From JBOGXA01 sp050694175 (GTDB taxonomy: Bacteria > Actinomycetota > CADDZG01 > WHSQ01), in the NCBI GenBank assembly GCA_050694175.1, contig JBOGXA010000008.1:62001-126000 (forward strand): DNA of 64,000 bases, read 5' to 3'. A program made the translations under genes and the position numbers. The notes beneath the pieces are model-generated. The model was given only the letters and a program-made list of their open reading frames with translations. It made no database searches and was not told the origin of the DNA. Positions 24,674 through 33,005 of this stretch are shown in pieces. Each line of letters starts with the position of its first letter. Positions within the stretch are counted from its first letter, which is position 1.

Positions 24674-25441
24674 TTGGGCCCGTTTCGCGCGCTCGTTGTC
24701 GAAACGGGCAACATGTTCGCCATCACGCTGGAGGCCTTTCGCATCATGTGGAGGCCCCCATATCCGTGGCGTGAGTTCGTCCGCCAATCCTGGTTCATTG
24801 CGAGCGTCGCCATGGTTCCGGCTGTTCTCGTATCGATCGCGTTCGGCGCCACGATCGCTCTTCAGGTCGGTAACGTCGCACGTCAGCTCGGCGCGGAGTC
24901 ACAGACCGGAGCGGCCATGGTCCTGGCCGTCGTGCGCGAGGCCGCTCCCATCGTCGCCGCGCTGCTGATCTCCGGCGCCGGAGGATCTGCGATGTGCGCC
25001 GATATCGGCAGCCGCAAGATCCGCGACGAGATCGACGCCATGGAAGTCCTCGCGGTCGATCCGATAGCAACACTCGTCGTGCCGCGCATCTGGGCCGCTG
25101 TGTTCGTGGCCATGCTGCTCGATGGTTTCGTGTCGGTGGCGGGGATCCTCGGTGGTGCCTTTTTCAACGTGGTGATCCAGGGCGGCACACCCGGCGCCTA
25201 CCTCGCATCATTCAACCTCCTCGCCCAGCCGGCCGACCTGTTCGTCGCGATCTTCAAGGCCGGCATATTCGGGCTCATCGCGGCCATGGTGGCCGTCTAT
25301 TTCGGGATGCACGCGAAGGGCGGTCCGAAGGGTGTCGGCGACGCCGTCCAGCGCGCCGTGGTCGTCACGTTCATGCTGGTCTTCTTCGCCAACTTCGTCC
25401 TCACGGCGCTCTATTTCGCCGTCGTCCCCCAGAAGTTCTGA
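24674..25441 (+). CDS. yrbEA: YrbE/MlaE-family permease, first pair, subunit A
   Basis: This 255-residue integral membrane protein belongs to the MlaE/YrbE permease family and partners the ATPase. It has five to six membrane helices and the conserved cytoplasmic ATPase-contact loop GSAMCADIGSRKIRDEIDAM with EVLAV. The C terminus is FFANFVLTALYFAVVPQKF. The predicted start is a TTG at 24674, supported by AAGGGG about 9 nt upstream; the next Met is at 24713. It is followed after 2 nt by the paired subunit. The two YrbE proteins of a pair are thought to form a heterodimeric channel that feeds lipids from the MCE proteins across the membrane. Confidence 0.9.
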   Translation: MGPFRALVVETGNMFAITLEAFRIMWRPPYPWREFVRQSWFIASVAMVPAVLVSIAFGATIALQVGNVARQLGAESQTGAAMVLAVVREAAPIVAALLISGAGGSAMCADIGSRKIRDEIDAMEVLAVDPIATLVVPRIWAAVFVAMLLDGFVSVAGILGGAFFNVVIQGGTPGAYLASFNLLAQPADLFVAIFKAGIFGLIAAMVAVYFGMHAKGGPKGVGDAVQRAVVVTFMLVFFANFVLTALYFAVVPQKF

Positions 25442-25443
25442 TC

Positions 25444-26301
25444 GTGGCAACGGACTCGGCTCAGTACGAACGGACGGTACCGGCCCCCGTTCGCGCCGCC
25501 AATCGGGTTGTTGACGGCCTCGCTGCCATCGGCACTCAGCTCATCTTCATGGCGAAGTCCCTCGGGGACACGACACTTGCAACGCGCCACGTGGGCGAGA
25601 TCTCCCGGCTCATCTCGGAGATCACGCTCGGAGCCGGCGCGCTCATCGTGGGGGCGGGCACCGCTGGAGTCATCTTCTTCATGAGCTTCTTCACGGGGAC
25701 GCAAGTGGGTTTGGAGGGGTTCAAAGGCCTTCAGCTCATCGGTGCCGAGGCCTTCACGGGCTTCGTCGGCGCGTTCGCCAATACGCGCGAGATAACACCA
25801 CTGATCGCGGGAGTCACCCTCGCCGCCCAGGTCGGAGCGGCCTTCACCGCCGAGCTCGGCGCCATGCGCGTGAACGAGGAGATCGATGCGCTCGAGGTGA
25901 TGGCGATCCGCCCGGTCCCCTATCTCGTGTCGACCCGGATCATCGCGGCGCTGATCGCGATCCTGCCGCTTTATCTCGTGTCGCTGTTTGCGTCCTACTT
26001 CGCGACCGACATCATCGTCACGCAGTTCCTGGGGCTATCCCCCGGCCTCTACGACCACTACTTCAACCAGTGGCTACCGCCTATCGACATCCTGTACTCG
26101 CTTATCAAGGCGTGCCTGTTCGCAGTCACCGTCGCGCTCATCCACTGCTACTACGGGTTCAACGCGACCGGAGGGCCGGCGGGGGTGGGGATCGCGGTCG
26201 GCCGGGCGATCCGGACCTCGATAGTCGCCGTCAACGTCATCAACCTGATGCTGTCGGCGTTCATGTGGGGGATCTCCGACACCGTCCGCATCGCCGGCTG
26301 A
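25444..26301 (+). CDS. yrbEB: YrbE/MlaE-family permease, first pair, subunit B
   Basis: The 285-residue permease pairs with the preceding YrbE. The start is the GTG at 25444 (VATDSAQYERTVPAPVRAAN), directly after the upstream stop; the longer open frame from 24994 overlaps that gene and is rejected. Family features are the N-terminal amphipathic region, GTQVGLEGFKGLQLIGAEAF, the ATPase-contact loop MRVNEEIDALEVMAIRPVPY and the terminal SAFMWGISDTVRIAG. Subunit B types are longer at the N terminus than subunit A, as seen here. After this gene comes a leader-like spacer and then a second YrbE pair, which is unusual for an mce locus. Confidence 0.9.
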   Translation: MATDSAQYERTVPAPVRAANRVVDGLAAIGTQLIFMAKSLGDTTLATRHVGEISRLISEITLGAGALIVGAGTAGVIFFMSFFTGTQVGLEGFKGLQLIGAEAFTGFVGAFANTREITPLIAGVTLAAQVGAAFTAELGAMRVNEEIDALEVMAIRPVPYLVSTRIIAALIAILPLYLVSLFASYFATDIIVTQFLGLSPGLYDHYFNQWLPPIDILYSLIKACLFAVTVALIHCYYGFNATGGPAGVGIAVGRAIRTSIVAVNVINLMLSAFMWGISDTVRIAG

Positions 26302-26579
26302 CGGGGGCGCGTCCTCGCGAAAAAATCTCTAGTGGAGTGTCCGTTTTTGGGGTATATGGCCGTCCCGCGGGACTTCCTTACGGAGGAATCGCCCCCTCAC
26401 GCGCCTAATTGACCGGTGAGTCGGATTGATGGCGGCAATGCAAGGGTAAGACCTTGCCTTGTTGGGGCGCGGCCCGGCTCACCCATCTCGACGGCGTCGA
26501 GTTCGGCGACCGAGGCGCCGCGAGGGGGTCAAGTAAACTTCTGGAAAATCAGATCGGGGGGTCGCAACATCGCCAGCAG
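26302..26579 (+). promoter_or_regulatory. Leader-like region between the two YrbE pairs
   Basis: This stretch of 278 bp interrupts an otherwise tightly packed operon. It holds the perfect palindrome GTCCCGCGGGAC (26362-26373), a CTCAC/GTGAG pairing (about 26396-26419), and a perfect 6-bp hairpin GCAAGG-GTAAGA-CCTTGC (26440-26457). A TATATG box at 26353 is a weak promoter candidate. The frame of the next gene stays open through part of it (from 26416) but reads as low-quality coding sequence until about 26550. It may hold an internal promoter or a structured RNA leader for the second permease pair. I could not match it to a known riboswitch. Confidence 0.4.
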
Positions 26580-27360
26580 GATTGCCGTAGCAGGTGGCAA
26601 GCCGGTCGGGTTTCTGCGCGAAACCGGCCGGATGTTCGGAGTCGGGCTGGAGGCCCTCCACACGATCTTCCGCCGTCCCTGGCCCCTCAACGAGTTCCTG
26701 ACCCAGGCGTGGTTCCTCATGAAGGTCACGACCGTGCCGGTGATCCTGATCTCGATCCCGTTCGGGATGATCATCTCGTTGCACGTCGGCTCGTTCCTGC
26801 GCGACCTGGGGGCCGAGGCCCACATGGGAGCGGCCATGGTGCTGGCCGTCGTCCGGGAGGAGGCGCCGGTCGCGACCGCCCTGTTAATCGCGGGCGTGGG
26901 AGGTTCCGCCATGTGCGCGGACCTCGGCTCTCGCCGCATCCGCGACGAGATCGACGCCATGGCGGTGCTGGGGATCGACGTGATCCACCGGCTGGTCATG
27001 CCTCGCATCCTGGCCGCGGCATTTGTCGCGATCCTGCTCGACGCCGTGGTGAGCATCGCCGGAATCGCGGGCGGTCTGTTCTTCGCCGTCGTCGTTCAGC
27101 ACGGCACCGTGTCCAGCTACTTTGGCTCGTTTAACGAGCTGTCGCAGACGTGGGATCTGTGGATGGCGCTGATCAAGGCCGTTGTGTTCGGGTACATCGC
27201 CGGGACCGTCGCCTGCTACAAGGGCTTCTTCGTCAAGGGGGGGCCGAAGGGCGTCGGCGATGCAGTACAGCAGGCCGTCGTCATCACGTTCATCGTGCTG
27301 TTCTTCTTGAACTTCATATTCACCGCCCTGTATTTCAACTTCATACCCCAAAAACTCTGA
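26416..27360 (+). CDS. yrbEA: YrbE/MlaE-family permease, second pair, subunit A
   Basis: The permease is clearly homologous to the 24674 product. Shared features are ETGRMFGVGLEAL near the start of the homologous region, the ATPase-contact loop GSAMCADLGSRRIRDEIDAM and the C-terminal FLNFIFTALYFNFIPQKL. The start is unresolved. The frame opens at a GTG at 26416 with no ribosome site, which would add about 60 unmatched residues. The first ATG is at 26632 (MFGVGLEALH), and homology suggests a start some 10-30 codons before it, where only non-standard codons exist in frame. It is followed 7 nt later by its partner. Presence of a second full pair suggests alternative or larger permease assemblies. 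Confidence 0.85.
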   Translation: MSRIDGGNARVRPCLVGARPGSPISTASSSATEAPRGGQVNFWKIRSGGRNIASRIAVAGGKPVGFLRETGRMFGVGLEALHTIFRRPWPLNEFLTQAWFLMKVTTVPVILISIPFGMIISLHVGSFLRDLGAEAHMGAAMVLAVVREEAPVATALLIAGVGGSAMCADLGSRRIRDEIDAMAVLGIDVIHRLVMPRILAAAFVAILLDAVVSIAGIAGGLFFAVVVQHGTVSSYFGSFNELSQTWDLWMALIKAVVFGYIAGTVACYKGFFVKGGPKGVGDAVQQAVVITFIVLFFLNFIFTALYFNFIPQKL

Positions 27361-27367
27361 GGAAGAG

Positions 27368-28216
27368 ATGGCCGGACGAATAGAAGCCGCTCCGAGTATC
27401 GGAACCAGGACCGTGAGGCGGATCGCGGTCCCGTTCGAGTCGATGTCGGACCAGCTGGTCTTCTACGGAAAGGTGATGCGCCGTCTTCCGCGGGGTCTGC
27501 ACTACAGGCCCCAGATCATGTCTCTGATCTCCGACATCGCGTTGGGGGCCGGCGCGGTTCTGATGGGCGCCGGGATGTTCTTCGTCATCTCGTCGATGTC
27601 GTTCTTCACCGGGACCCAGGTCGGTCTCGAGGGCTTCCAGGGCCTGCAGCAGATCGGAGCGGAGGCCTTTGTCGGCCTCGTCTCGTCGTGGGCGAACACC
27701 CGCGAGATCACTCCCTTGATTGCCGGAGTGGCGATCGCCGCCCAGATCGGGGCCGGGTTCACGGCGGAGATCGGCGCGGCCCGCATCTCCGAAGAGATCG
27801 ATGCGCTCGAGGTCATGGCGGTTCCGTCGATCGTCTACATGGTCTGCACGAGGGTGTGGGCGGCTCTCATCACGATCATCCCGCTGTATTTGGCCGCGCT
27901 GTTCTCCTCGTACATGGCAACACAGGCGATCGTTACGAAGTTCTTTGCGCTTTCGGCGGGGACATACACGCACTACTTCAAGCTGTTCTTACCGCCCACG
28001 GACATCTTCTACAGCCTCATCAAGGCCATCGTGTTCGTGATCGTCGTGATCATGATCCACTGCTACTACGGCTACTACGCGTCGGGCGGGCCGGCGGGAG
28101 TTGGGGTCGCATCGGGCCGGGCGCTCCGGACGTCGATAGTCACCGTGGTGATCCTTAACCTGGTTCTTTCGCTGGTGATGTGGGGCGGCGGCGACACGGT
28201 GAGGATCGCAGGATGA
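27368..28216 (+). CDS. yrbEB: YrbE/MlaE-family permease, second pair, subunit B
   Basis: The 282-residue permease is the partner of the preceding subunit and a paralogue of the 25444 product; shared blocks are FFTGTQVGLEGFQGLQQIGA, ARISEEIDALEVMAV, IMIHCYYGYYASGGPAGVGV and the end MWGGGDTVRIAG. It has about five membrane helices. The ATG at 27368 is preceded by a GAGGAAGAG ribosome site. Its stop overlaps the first MCE gene by 4 nt, so the second pair is translationally coupled to the MCE proteins while the first pair is coupled to the ATPase. That arrangement makes the second pair the more likely core partner of the downstream MCE set (inference). Confidence 0.92.
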   Translation: MAGRIEAAPSIGTRTVRRIAVPFESMSDQLVFYGKVMRRLPRGLHYRPQIMSLISDIALGAGAVLMGAGMFFVISSMSFFTGTQVGLEGFQGLQQIGAEAFVGLVSSWANTREITPLIAGVAIAAQIGAGFTAEIGAARISEEIDALEVMAVPSIVYMVCTRVWAALITIIPLYLAALFSSYMATQAIVTKFFALSAGTYTHYFKLFLPPTDIFYSLIKAIVFVIVVIMIHCYYGYYASGGPAGVGVASGRALRTSIVTVVILNLVLSLVMWGGGDTVRIAG

Positions 28217-29274
28217 AGCGGCGACTGCTCCTCATCGGCGGAGGGCTCGCGCTCATCGCGCTCCTGAGTACCGGGTTGTATTTCGGGATCAAGGCAGCGT
28301 ACGGCGCCTACCGCGGTTACTACTACGTGACCGCCGACTTCGACCGCGCGGGCCAGCAGATCCTGATCGGTAACGACGTGCGCGTGCGCGGCGTCATCGT
28401 CGGTGAGGTATCCGACATCCAGCTCGTCGACCGGCGAGCGCAGGTGACCTTCAAGATCGAGGACAAGTACGCCGAGATCCCGAAGTCCACCGAGGCGGTC
28501 GTCACGCTCAAGACGCTCCTCGGCTCGAAGTTCATCGACCTGCGCTTCGAACCGAGTGGGGGCGGCCCTTATCTCGCGGACGGCGACACGATCACCGAGA
28601 CGCACGTCGGGCCGGAACTGGAGGACGCTCTCGAAGACGGCACGGAGGTGCTGGCCGCATTGAAGCCCGAAGAGGCGGCCACTCTCGTTCACGAGCTTGC
28701 AAGGGCGTCGCGGGACCACGGCGACGACATCGCCCGCGGCCTGGAGGCCAACGCCGAGCTCTCGACCGTGTTTGCAGACACTACGGATCCGCAACTCGAG
28801 GCGCTACGTGACTTCCGCATCTTGTTCGGCGAGCTCGAGGACAAGGGCGACGACATGAACCGGCTTGCGTTCGCCATCAATGAGGGTGTTCCGGTCTATG
28901 CGTCGCAACAGGCGCAGAGAGACTTCTCGGCTGCGCTCAGCGGGCTCACGTCCTTCGCGAACGATTTCGCAGACCTTCTCATCTTCCAGCGAAGCGATTG
29001 GGATCGGATGATGAACGCAGGGGACGTCGTCCTCGGCACGATAGCCGGCCGCCCGGCAGGCCTCGCGGACATGGTGCATGGCCTCTATCGCTACGTATAC
29101 AAACTCGGCAAGGACATCAGGCCGAACCTGCTCAAGGACGGCAGTGCCGCCGCCGGCTTCGTCAACTTCATCGGCGGTAACGACCAGGACGAAGAGCAGA
29201 ACCAGATCTGCGATGCCCTCAGCGAAGAGGAAAAGAAGCTGGTCCCGATCTGCAACGACGGGGACGGGCGATGA
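28213..29274 (+). CDS. MCE-family protein, first in series (MceA position)
   Basis: The 353-residue exported protein has one N-terminal membrane anchor (about residues 4-24, LLLIGGGLALIALLSTGLYF) and an MCE domain (about 38-115) with YVTADFDRAGQQILIGNDVR followed by VRGVIVGEVSDIQL. The rest is a helical tail that probably forms part of the hydrophobic conduit. The ATG lies in the ATGA overlap with the permease gene. In outline it matches MceA-type proteins, which bind substrate lipids outside the membrane. The C terminus is acidic and contains two Cys (QNQICDALSEEE and PICNDGDGR). It overlaps the next mce gene by 4 nt. Confidence 0.9.
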   Translation: MKRRLLLIGGGLALIALLSTGLYFGIKAAYGAYRGYYYVTADFDRAGQQILIGNDVRVRGVIVGEVSDIQLVDRRAQVTFKIEDKYAEIPKSTEAVVTLKTLLGSKFIDLRFEPSGGGPYLADGDTITETHVGPELEDALEDGTEVLAALKPEEAATLVHELARASRDHGDDIARGLEANAELSTVFADTTDPQLEALRDFRILFGELEDKGDDMNRLAFAINEGVPVYASQQAQRDFSAALSGLTSFANDFADLLIFQRSDWDRMMNAGDVVLGTIAGRPAGLADMVHGLYRYVYKLGKDIRPNLLKDGSAAAGFVNFIGGNDQDEEQNQICDALSEEEKKLVPICNDGDGR

Positions 29275-30428
29275 GGTTCTCGAAGCCGACACTGGTGAAG
29301 GTCATCATTTTCTCGGTCGTATGCGTCATCTTCACCATCATGCTCGGCGTCCGGCTTTCGAACGTCCCGCTCTTCCAGGCCCGGACGAACTACGAGGCCG
29401 AATTCGCCAATGCCCTCGGGGTGATCAAAGGCGACTCCGTCAAGATCGCGGGTGTCAAGGTGGGACGCGTCGAGAACACTCGCATCAAAGACGGTAAGGC
29501 GATCGTCGAGTTCTCGGTCGAGGACAAAATCCGGCTCACCGACCAGGCCGAGGCGGCAATACGCTGGCGCAACGTCCTCGGACAGCGATACCTCTACCTC
29601 TATCCGACGGACGCGGGAGAAACGCTCGACGAAGGCGACCGGATCCCGCTGGCGCAGACCAGCAAGGCCGGAGACGTCGGGGAGCTCCTCAACAGTCTGG
29701 GCCCGATCCTCAGATCCATCGATCCGGAGAAGGCCAACGCGTTCCTAGACTCCATGAACACCGCGTTGTCGGGCAACGAGGTCGCGGTGCGCCAGCTCAT
29801 CGACAACAGCGCCGTTCTTGCCGACGACCTCGCGTCGTTCGACGGTCAAATCGGGAGTGCCGTGGAGTCGTCCGACGAGATCCTGGCCGTCTTCGCCGAG
29901 CAAAACAAGGCTCTGGGGAAGATCTTCGACGATCTGAACATCGTCGGCGGCGCGCTCCACCGCACGACCGACGAGCTCAACTCCGTGATCTCGGACTTCG
30001 CCGTGGTCCAGCAGGAGCTGGACGGGTTGTTGAAGGAGAACGCCGGCGTCATCGACGCGACGATCGCGAACGCAAACACGGTTGCAAGGACGCTCGCTCT
30101 CAGCAAGCAGGACCTGGCCCGCACCTTGTGCACACTTCCCGTGGGAGTGTCCGGTTACTTCCAGACGACCAGCTGGGGCGAGTACTTCAACGTCCGCGTC
30201 GTCGAGGTGATCATCAAAGACGAGCACAGCAAGACGGTTGTCGACGAGGCTGAAGACCCGCGTCAGCGGGGGAAGAAGTCGCTACCGGCGTACACGGGCT
30301 GCGGACCCCAGGTCTACCAGGGCAAGGGCAAGAGGGAGCACGCCCCGGAAGGGCCGGTGAGAAGCGGTCCGTCTGAGAGAGTCGACGGACTCCTGCGCTT
30401 CATATTGAGGGAGGAAGCCGGTGCATAA
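29271..30428 (+). CDS. MCE-family protein, second in series (MceB position)
   Basis: This 385-residue protein has an N-terminal membrane anchor (about 9-28, VKVIIFSVVCVIFTIMLGVR) and an MCE domain (about 39-117). The domain includes YEAEFANALGVIKGDSVKIA with GVKVGRVENTRI, and the substrate-contact region RWRNVLGQRYLYLYP. A long helical segment rich in Leu, Ala and Asn follows, then a basic C-terminal region with two Cys (TLCTLPVGVSG and YTGCGPQVYQG). Start and stop both overlap neighbouring genes, showing a single translational unit. In mycobacteria the Mce subunits are thought to form a hetero-hexamer of such proteins, and a local set of six fits that model. Confidence 0.9.
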   Translation: MRFSKPTLVKVIIFSVVCVIFTIMLGVRLSNVPLFQARTNYEAEFANALGVIKGDSVKIAGVKVGRVENTRIKDGKAIVEFSVEDKIRLTDQAEAAIRWRNVLGQRYLYLYPTDAGETLDEGDRIPLAQTSKAGDVGELLNSLGPILRSIDPEKANAFLDSMNTALSGNEVAVRQLIDNSAVLADDLASFDGQIGSAVESSDEILAVFAEQNKALGKIFDDLNIVGGALHRTTDELNSVISDFAVVQQELDGLLKENAGVIDATIANANTVARTLALSKQDLARTLCTLPVGVSGYFQTTSWGEYFNVRVVEVIIKDEHSKTVVDEAEDPRQRGKKSLPAYTGCGPQVYQGKGKREHAPEGPVRSGPSERVDGLLRFILREEAGA

Positions 30429-31701
30429 CCCACTGCGCGGTTTTCTTCGCAAGTCGTTCCTGGAGCGAAACCAGGTGCTGATCGGCATCTTCGGCGTCGT
30501 CTTCCTGCTCGGTGGCTCCGCGTTCGCCCTCCTTCTGTCCGGTGGGTTCTTCGAGGACACCTACACCGTTACGGCCACCTTCAAAGACGCAGCGGGGATC
30601 CGATCCGGCGACGATGTGACCGTTGCCGGTCTCGAGGCCGGCAGCGTCGGCGAGATTCGCATCGCAGGCGAGGTGGTCGAGGTCGATCTCAAGATCAAGC
30701 AGGACGTGGCGATGCCGGAGGACTCGGAGGCCGAGATCATCATCGAGACGCTCCTCGGCAAGAAATCCGTGGATCTCATCGCCGGAGAATCTGACGCGAA
30801 CCTCGAAGATGGTTCGGCGATTCCCCTCGAGCGCACAACGACGCCGATCGACGTCCAGGACCTAAACGACGCATCGGTAACACTCATGGAACGTTCCGAC
30901 GCCCAGGCACTCGAACAACTCATGGTCGAGGTCACGGACATCACCGAGGGGAAAGCGGGGCGGCTGCGCGTGGTCATCGACGGCCTCGGGGACGTGACCG
31001 AAACGCTCGGCGAAAGAAAGCGCGACCTCCAGCGCTTGATCGAGTCGCTGTCGACCCTCGCGACGACGTTCGGCGAGCGGGACGACACGATCGTCCAGTT
31101 GATCGACCGCTATGACGTCGTCCTTGCAAACCTCGTCGATCAGCGCGAGGAGCTTGAGGTCCTCCTCGAGTCGACCGACTCGGCCTCTCACGAGGTCGCC
31201 GACCTGATCGGGCGCAACAAAGCCGAGCTCGATTCGACGCTCGCCCATCTCCACGAGGCCCTCGAAGTGGTGGGCGACCATCAGCTCGATCTCGCCGCGT
31301 CGGTCTCGTATCTGGAGAAATCGGTGCGCGGCTATTCCAGCGTCGGCTACTCGCAGGGCACGCCCAATCGCTGGGCGAACATCTTCGTGCAGTCCCTCGG
31401 CCCCCTCGGCGCCGACGCGATCGCCGGCCGGTGCGGGCTCGTCGACCAGGCTTTCGATGAGTTCCTGGGACCCGACCCCCGCAAGGAAGAAAACCCCGAG
31501 GAGTACTGCCAGGGCGGCAGCGAGGAAGAAGAAGACGAAGGTAGTCGCGGGGCCCCGGCACAAGGCCCGGGGGACGGGGGCCCGGGGGACGGGGGCCCAG
31601 GAGCGCCGGACGACGGAGGGGCCGGGGGGCCGGGAGACGGCCTGCCCGGTGACATCGGTGACCTGTTCGACGGCATCACCGACGGCGAGCTGGAGCTGTG
31701 A
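30421..31701 (+). CDS. MCE-family protein, third in series, with Gly/Pro/Asp-rich tail
   Basis: The 426-residue protein starts at a GTG (30421) with GGGAGGAAG upstream and has an N-terminal anchor (about 18-40) and an MCE domain (about 46-122, TVTATFKDAAGIRSGDDVTV then AGLEAGSVGEIRI). A helical tail follows (about 140-310). The last 55 residues or so form a low-complexity tail of repeated GDGGPGDGGPG-type units after an acidic EEEEDEG stretch. Long Pro/Gly tails also occur in mycobacterial MceC and MceD proteins and may cross the cell wall. It overlaps the preceding gene by 8 nt and the next by 1 nt. Confidence 0.9.
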   Translation: MHNPLRGFLRKSFLERNQVLIGIFGVVFLLGGSAFALLLSGGFFEDTYTVTATFKDAAGIRSGDDVTVAGLEAGSVGEIRIAGEVVEVDLKIKQDVAMPEDSEAEIIIETLLGKKSVDLIAGESDANLEDGSAIPLERTTTPIDVQDLNDASVTLMERSDAQALEQLMVEVTDITEGKAGRLRVVIDGLGDVTETLGERKRDLQRLIESLSTLATTFGERDDTIVQLIDRYDVVLANLVDQREELEVLLESTDSASHEVADLIGRNKAELDSTLAHLHEALEVVGDHQLDLAASVSYLEKSVRGYSSVGYSQGTPNRWANIFVQSLGPLGADAIAGRCGLVDQAFDEFLGPDPRKEENPEEYCQGGSEEEEDEGSRGAPAQGPGDGGPGDGGPGAPDDGGAGGPGDGLPGDIGDLFDGITDGELEL

Positions 31702-33005
31702 TGGGCCCGCGCAAGCTGATCGTCCTGCTCGCCGCAAGTGCCCTGATCGCGTCGGGCTGCATCGGCGACGGCGAGCAGTCCCGCACGATCGAGGCCGAGT
31801 TCTCCCGCGCCATTCAGGTCTTCCCCGGCGTCAAGGTCAAGGTGCTCGGCGTCGATGTCGGCCAGGTCACCACAGTGAATCCGGGAACGGACTCGGTCGT
31901 CGTGACCATGCGGATCGACGACGAGGACGTGAAGTTGCCGGCCGACGTGAATGCCGTCATCGTGCCGATGTCGCTGCTGGGAGAACGCTACGTCCAGCTC
32001 AGTCCCGCTTACGAGTCGGGGACGGAGCTCGACGACGGGGCCACGATCCCCATGGCGCGTACCAGCGTTCCGGCCGAGGGAGACGAGCTGCTGCGCGCGA
32101 TGAACGAATACCTCGGCGAACTCGACGCCGACACGGTCGAAGGGTTCATCACCAATGCGGCGGGCGTCCTCGAAGGGAAAGGCGAGCGCCTCAACCGCCT
32201 GATCCGGCATGGGACGGTCGTTCTCAAGACGCTCGCGTCACGACGCGACGAGCTCGCCGAGATGATCGTCCAGTTCAACAGCATCACCCAGGCCCTGGCC
32301 ACACGCCAGGGTGCGCTTGCGCGCGTAATCAACTCCTACAACGTCGTCGGGAACACAATCGTCGATGTCCGAAGCGATCTCGAGGGCACGATCGAGGGGC
32401 TCAACCTTGCGTCCGCTCAGCTGGCGGACCTGCTGCTCGGCCACGAAGGTGCCCTGGGCTCCGACATCAAAGCGCTGACACGCACCACTCGCACCCTTGA
32501 TCGGAACATCTATCGCTTCGCGCGGACCGGAAAATGGGCGCGACGGCTGTTCTCGGCCGCATCGCGTGCCGTCGACTACGAGCGCGACTGGCTCCGGCTC
32601 GGCAACCAAGGCGAGCCGCTCTTCGAGATGCTCGTTCTGCGCCTCGAGGACCGCCTCGTCGGGCTTTGCCTGCGACTCGGCCGGGACGAGTGCCAGGAGG
32701 AGGCGTACTGGGAGCAGCGGTTCCCAGAGCTGTTCTGCCCCGACGGCGGATGTCCGACTCAGAAGAAGGTTGACAGGACACGGCGCTCCGTGGAGAAGGC
32801 ATTCAAAGAGCTCCCCCGCGAGCTCGACAAGGTGCTCACGCGCGCCGCCCGGAAGAAATGCAGCGAAGCGGCGCGACCGAAACTCTGCCGCAGGCTCAAG
32901 CGCGAGGCGAAAAAGGCTCTCGACGATGACGCTCCCAAGAAACTCAAAGACGTCATCGACGAGATCCTGGACGGCGCCCAGTTACCGGGAGGCGAGAGGC
33001 TATGA
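31701..33005 (+). CDS. MCE-family lipoprotein, fourth in series
   Basis: This 434-residue protein has a lipoprotein signal with the lipobox LIASGC, so Cys20 is the likely lipidated residue. An MCE domain follows (about 28-105: TIEAEFSRAIQVFPGVKVKV, then VDVGQVTTV). The C-terminal 130 residues are unusual. They contain a cluster of four Cys in LVGLCLRLGRDECQEE and LFCPDGGCPTQKK, then a highly basic helical stretch with two more Cys (KKCSEAARPKLCRRLKREAK). The ATG shares one base with the previous stop; a GTG 3 nt upstream is an alternative. In typical actinobacterial operons only the fifth subunit is a lipoprotein, so a fourth-position lipoprotein is noteworthy. Confidence 0.88.
   Translation: MGPRKLIVLLAASALIASGCIGDGEQSRTIEAEFSRAIQVFPGVKVKVLGVDVGQVTTVNPGTDSVVVTMRIDDEDVKLPADVNAVIVPMSLLGERYVQLSPAYESGTELDDGATIPMARTSVPAEGDELLRAMNEYLGELDADTVEGFITNAAGVLEGKGERLNRLIRHGTVVLKTLASRRDELAEMIVQFNSITQALATRQGALARVINSYNVVGNTIVDVRSDLEGTIEGLNLASAQLADLLLGHEGALGSDIKALTRTTRTLDRNIYRFARTGKWARRLFSAASRAVDYERDWLRLGNQGEPLFEMLVLRLEDRLVGLCLRLGRDECQEEAYWEQRFPELFCPDGGCPTQKKVDRTRRSVEKAFKELPRELDKVLTRAARKKCSEAARPKLCRRLKREAKKALDDDAPKKLKDVIDEILDGAQLPGGERL

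Noticed and set aside
26302..26579. Cyclic di-GMP or other known riboswitch
   Set aside because: I looked for the conserved core of the GEMM-type aptamer and other common classes and found no convincing match; only simple hairpins are present.
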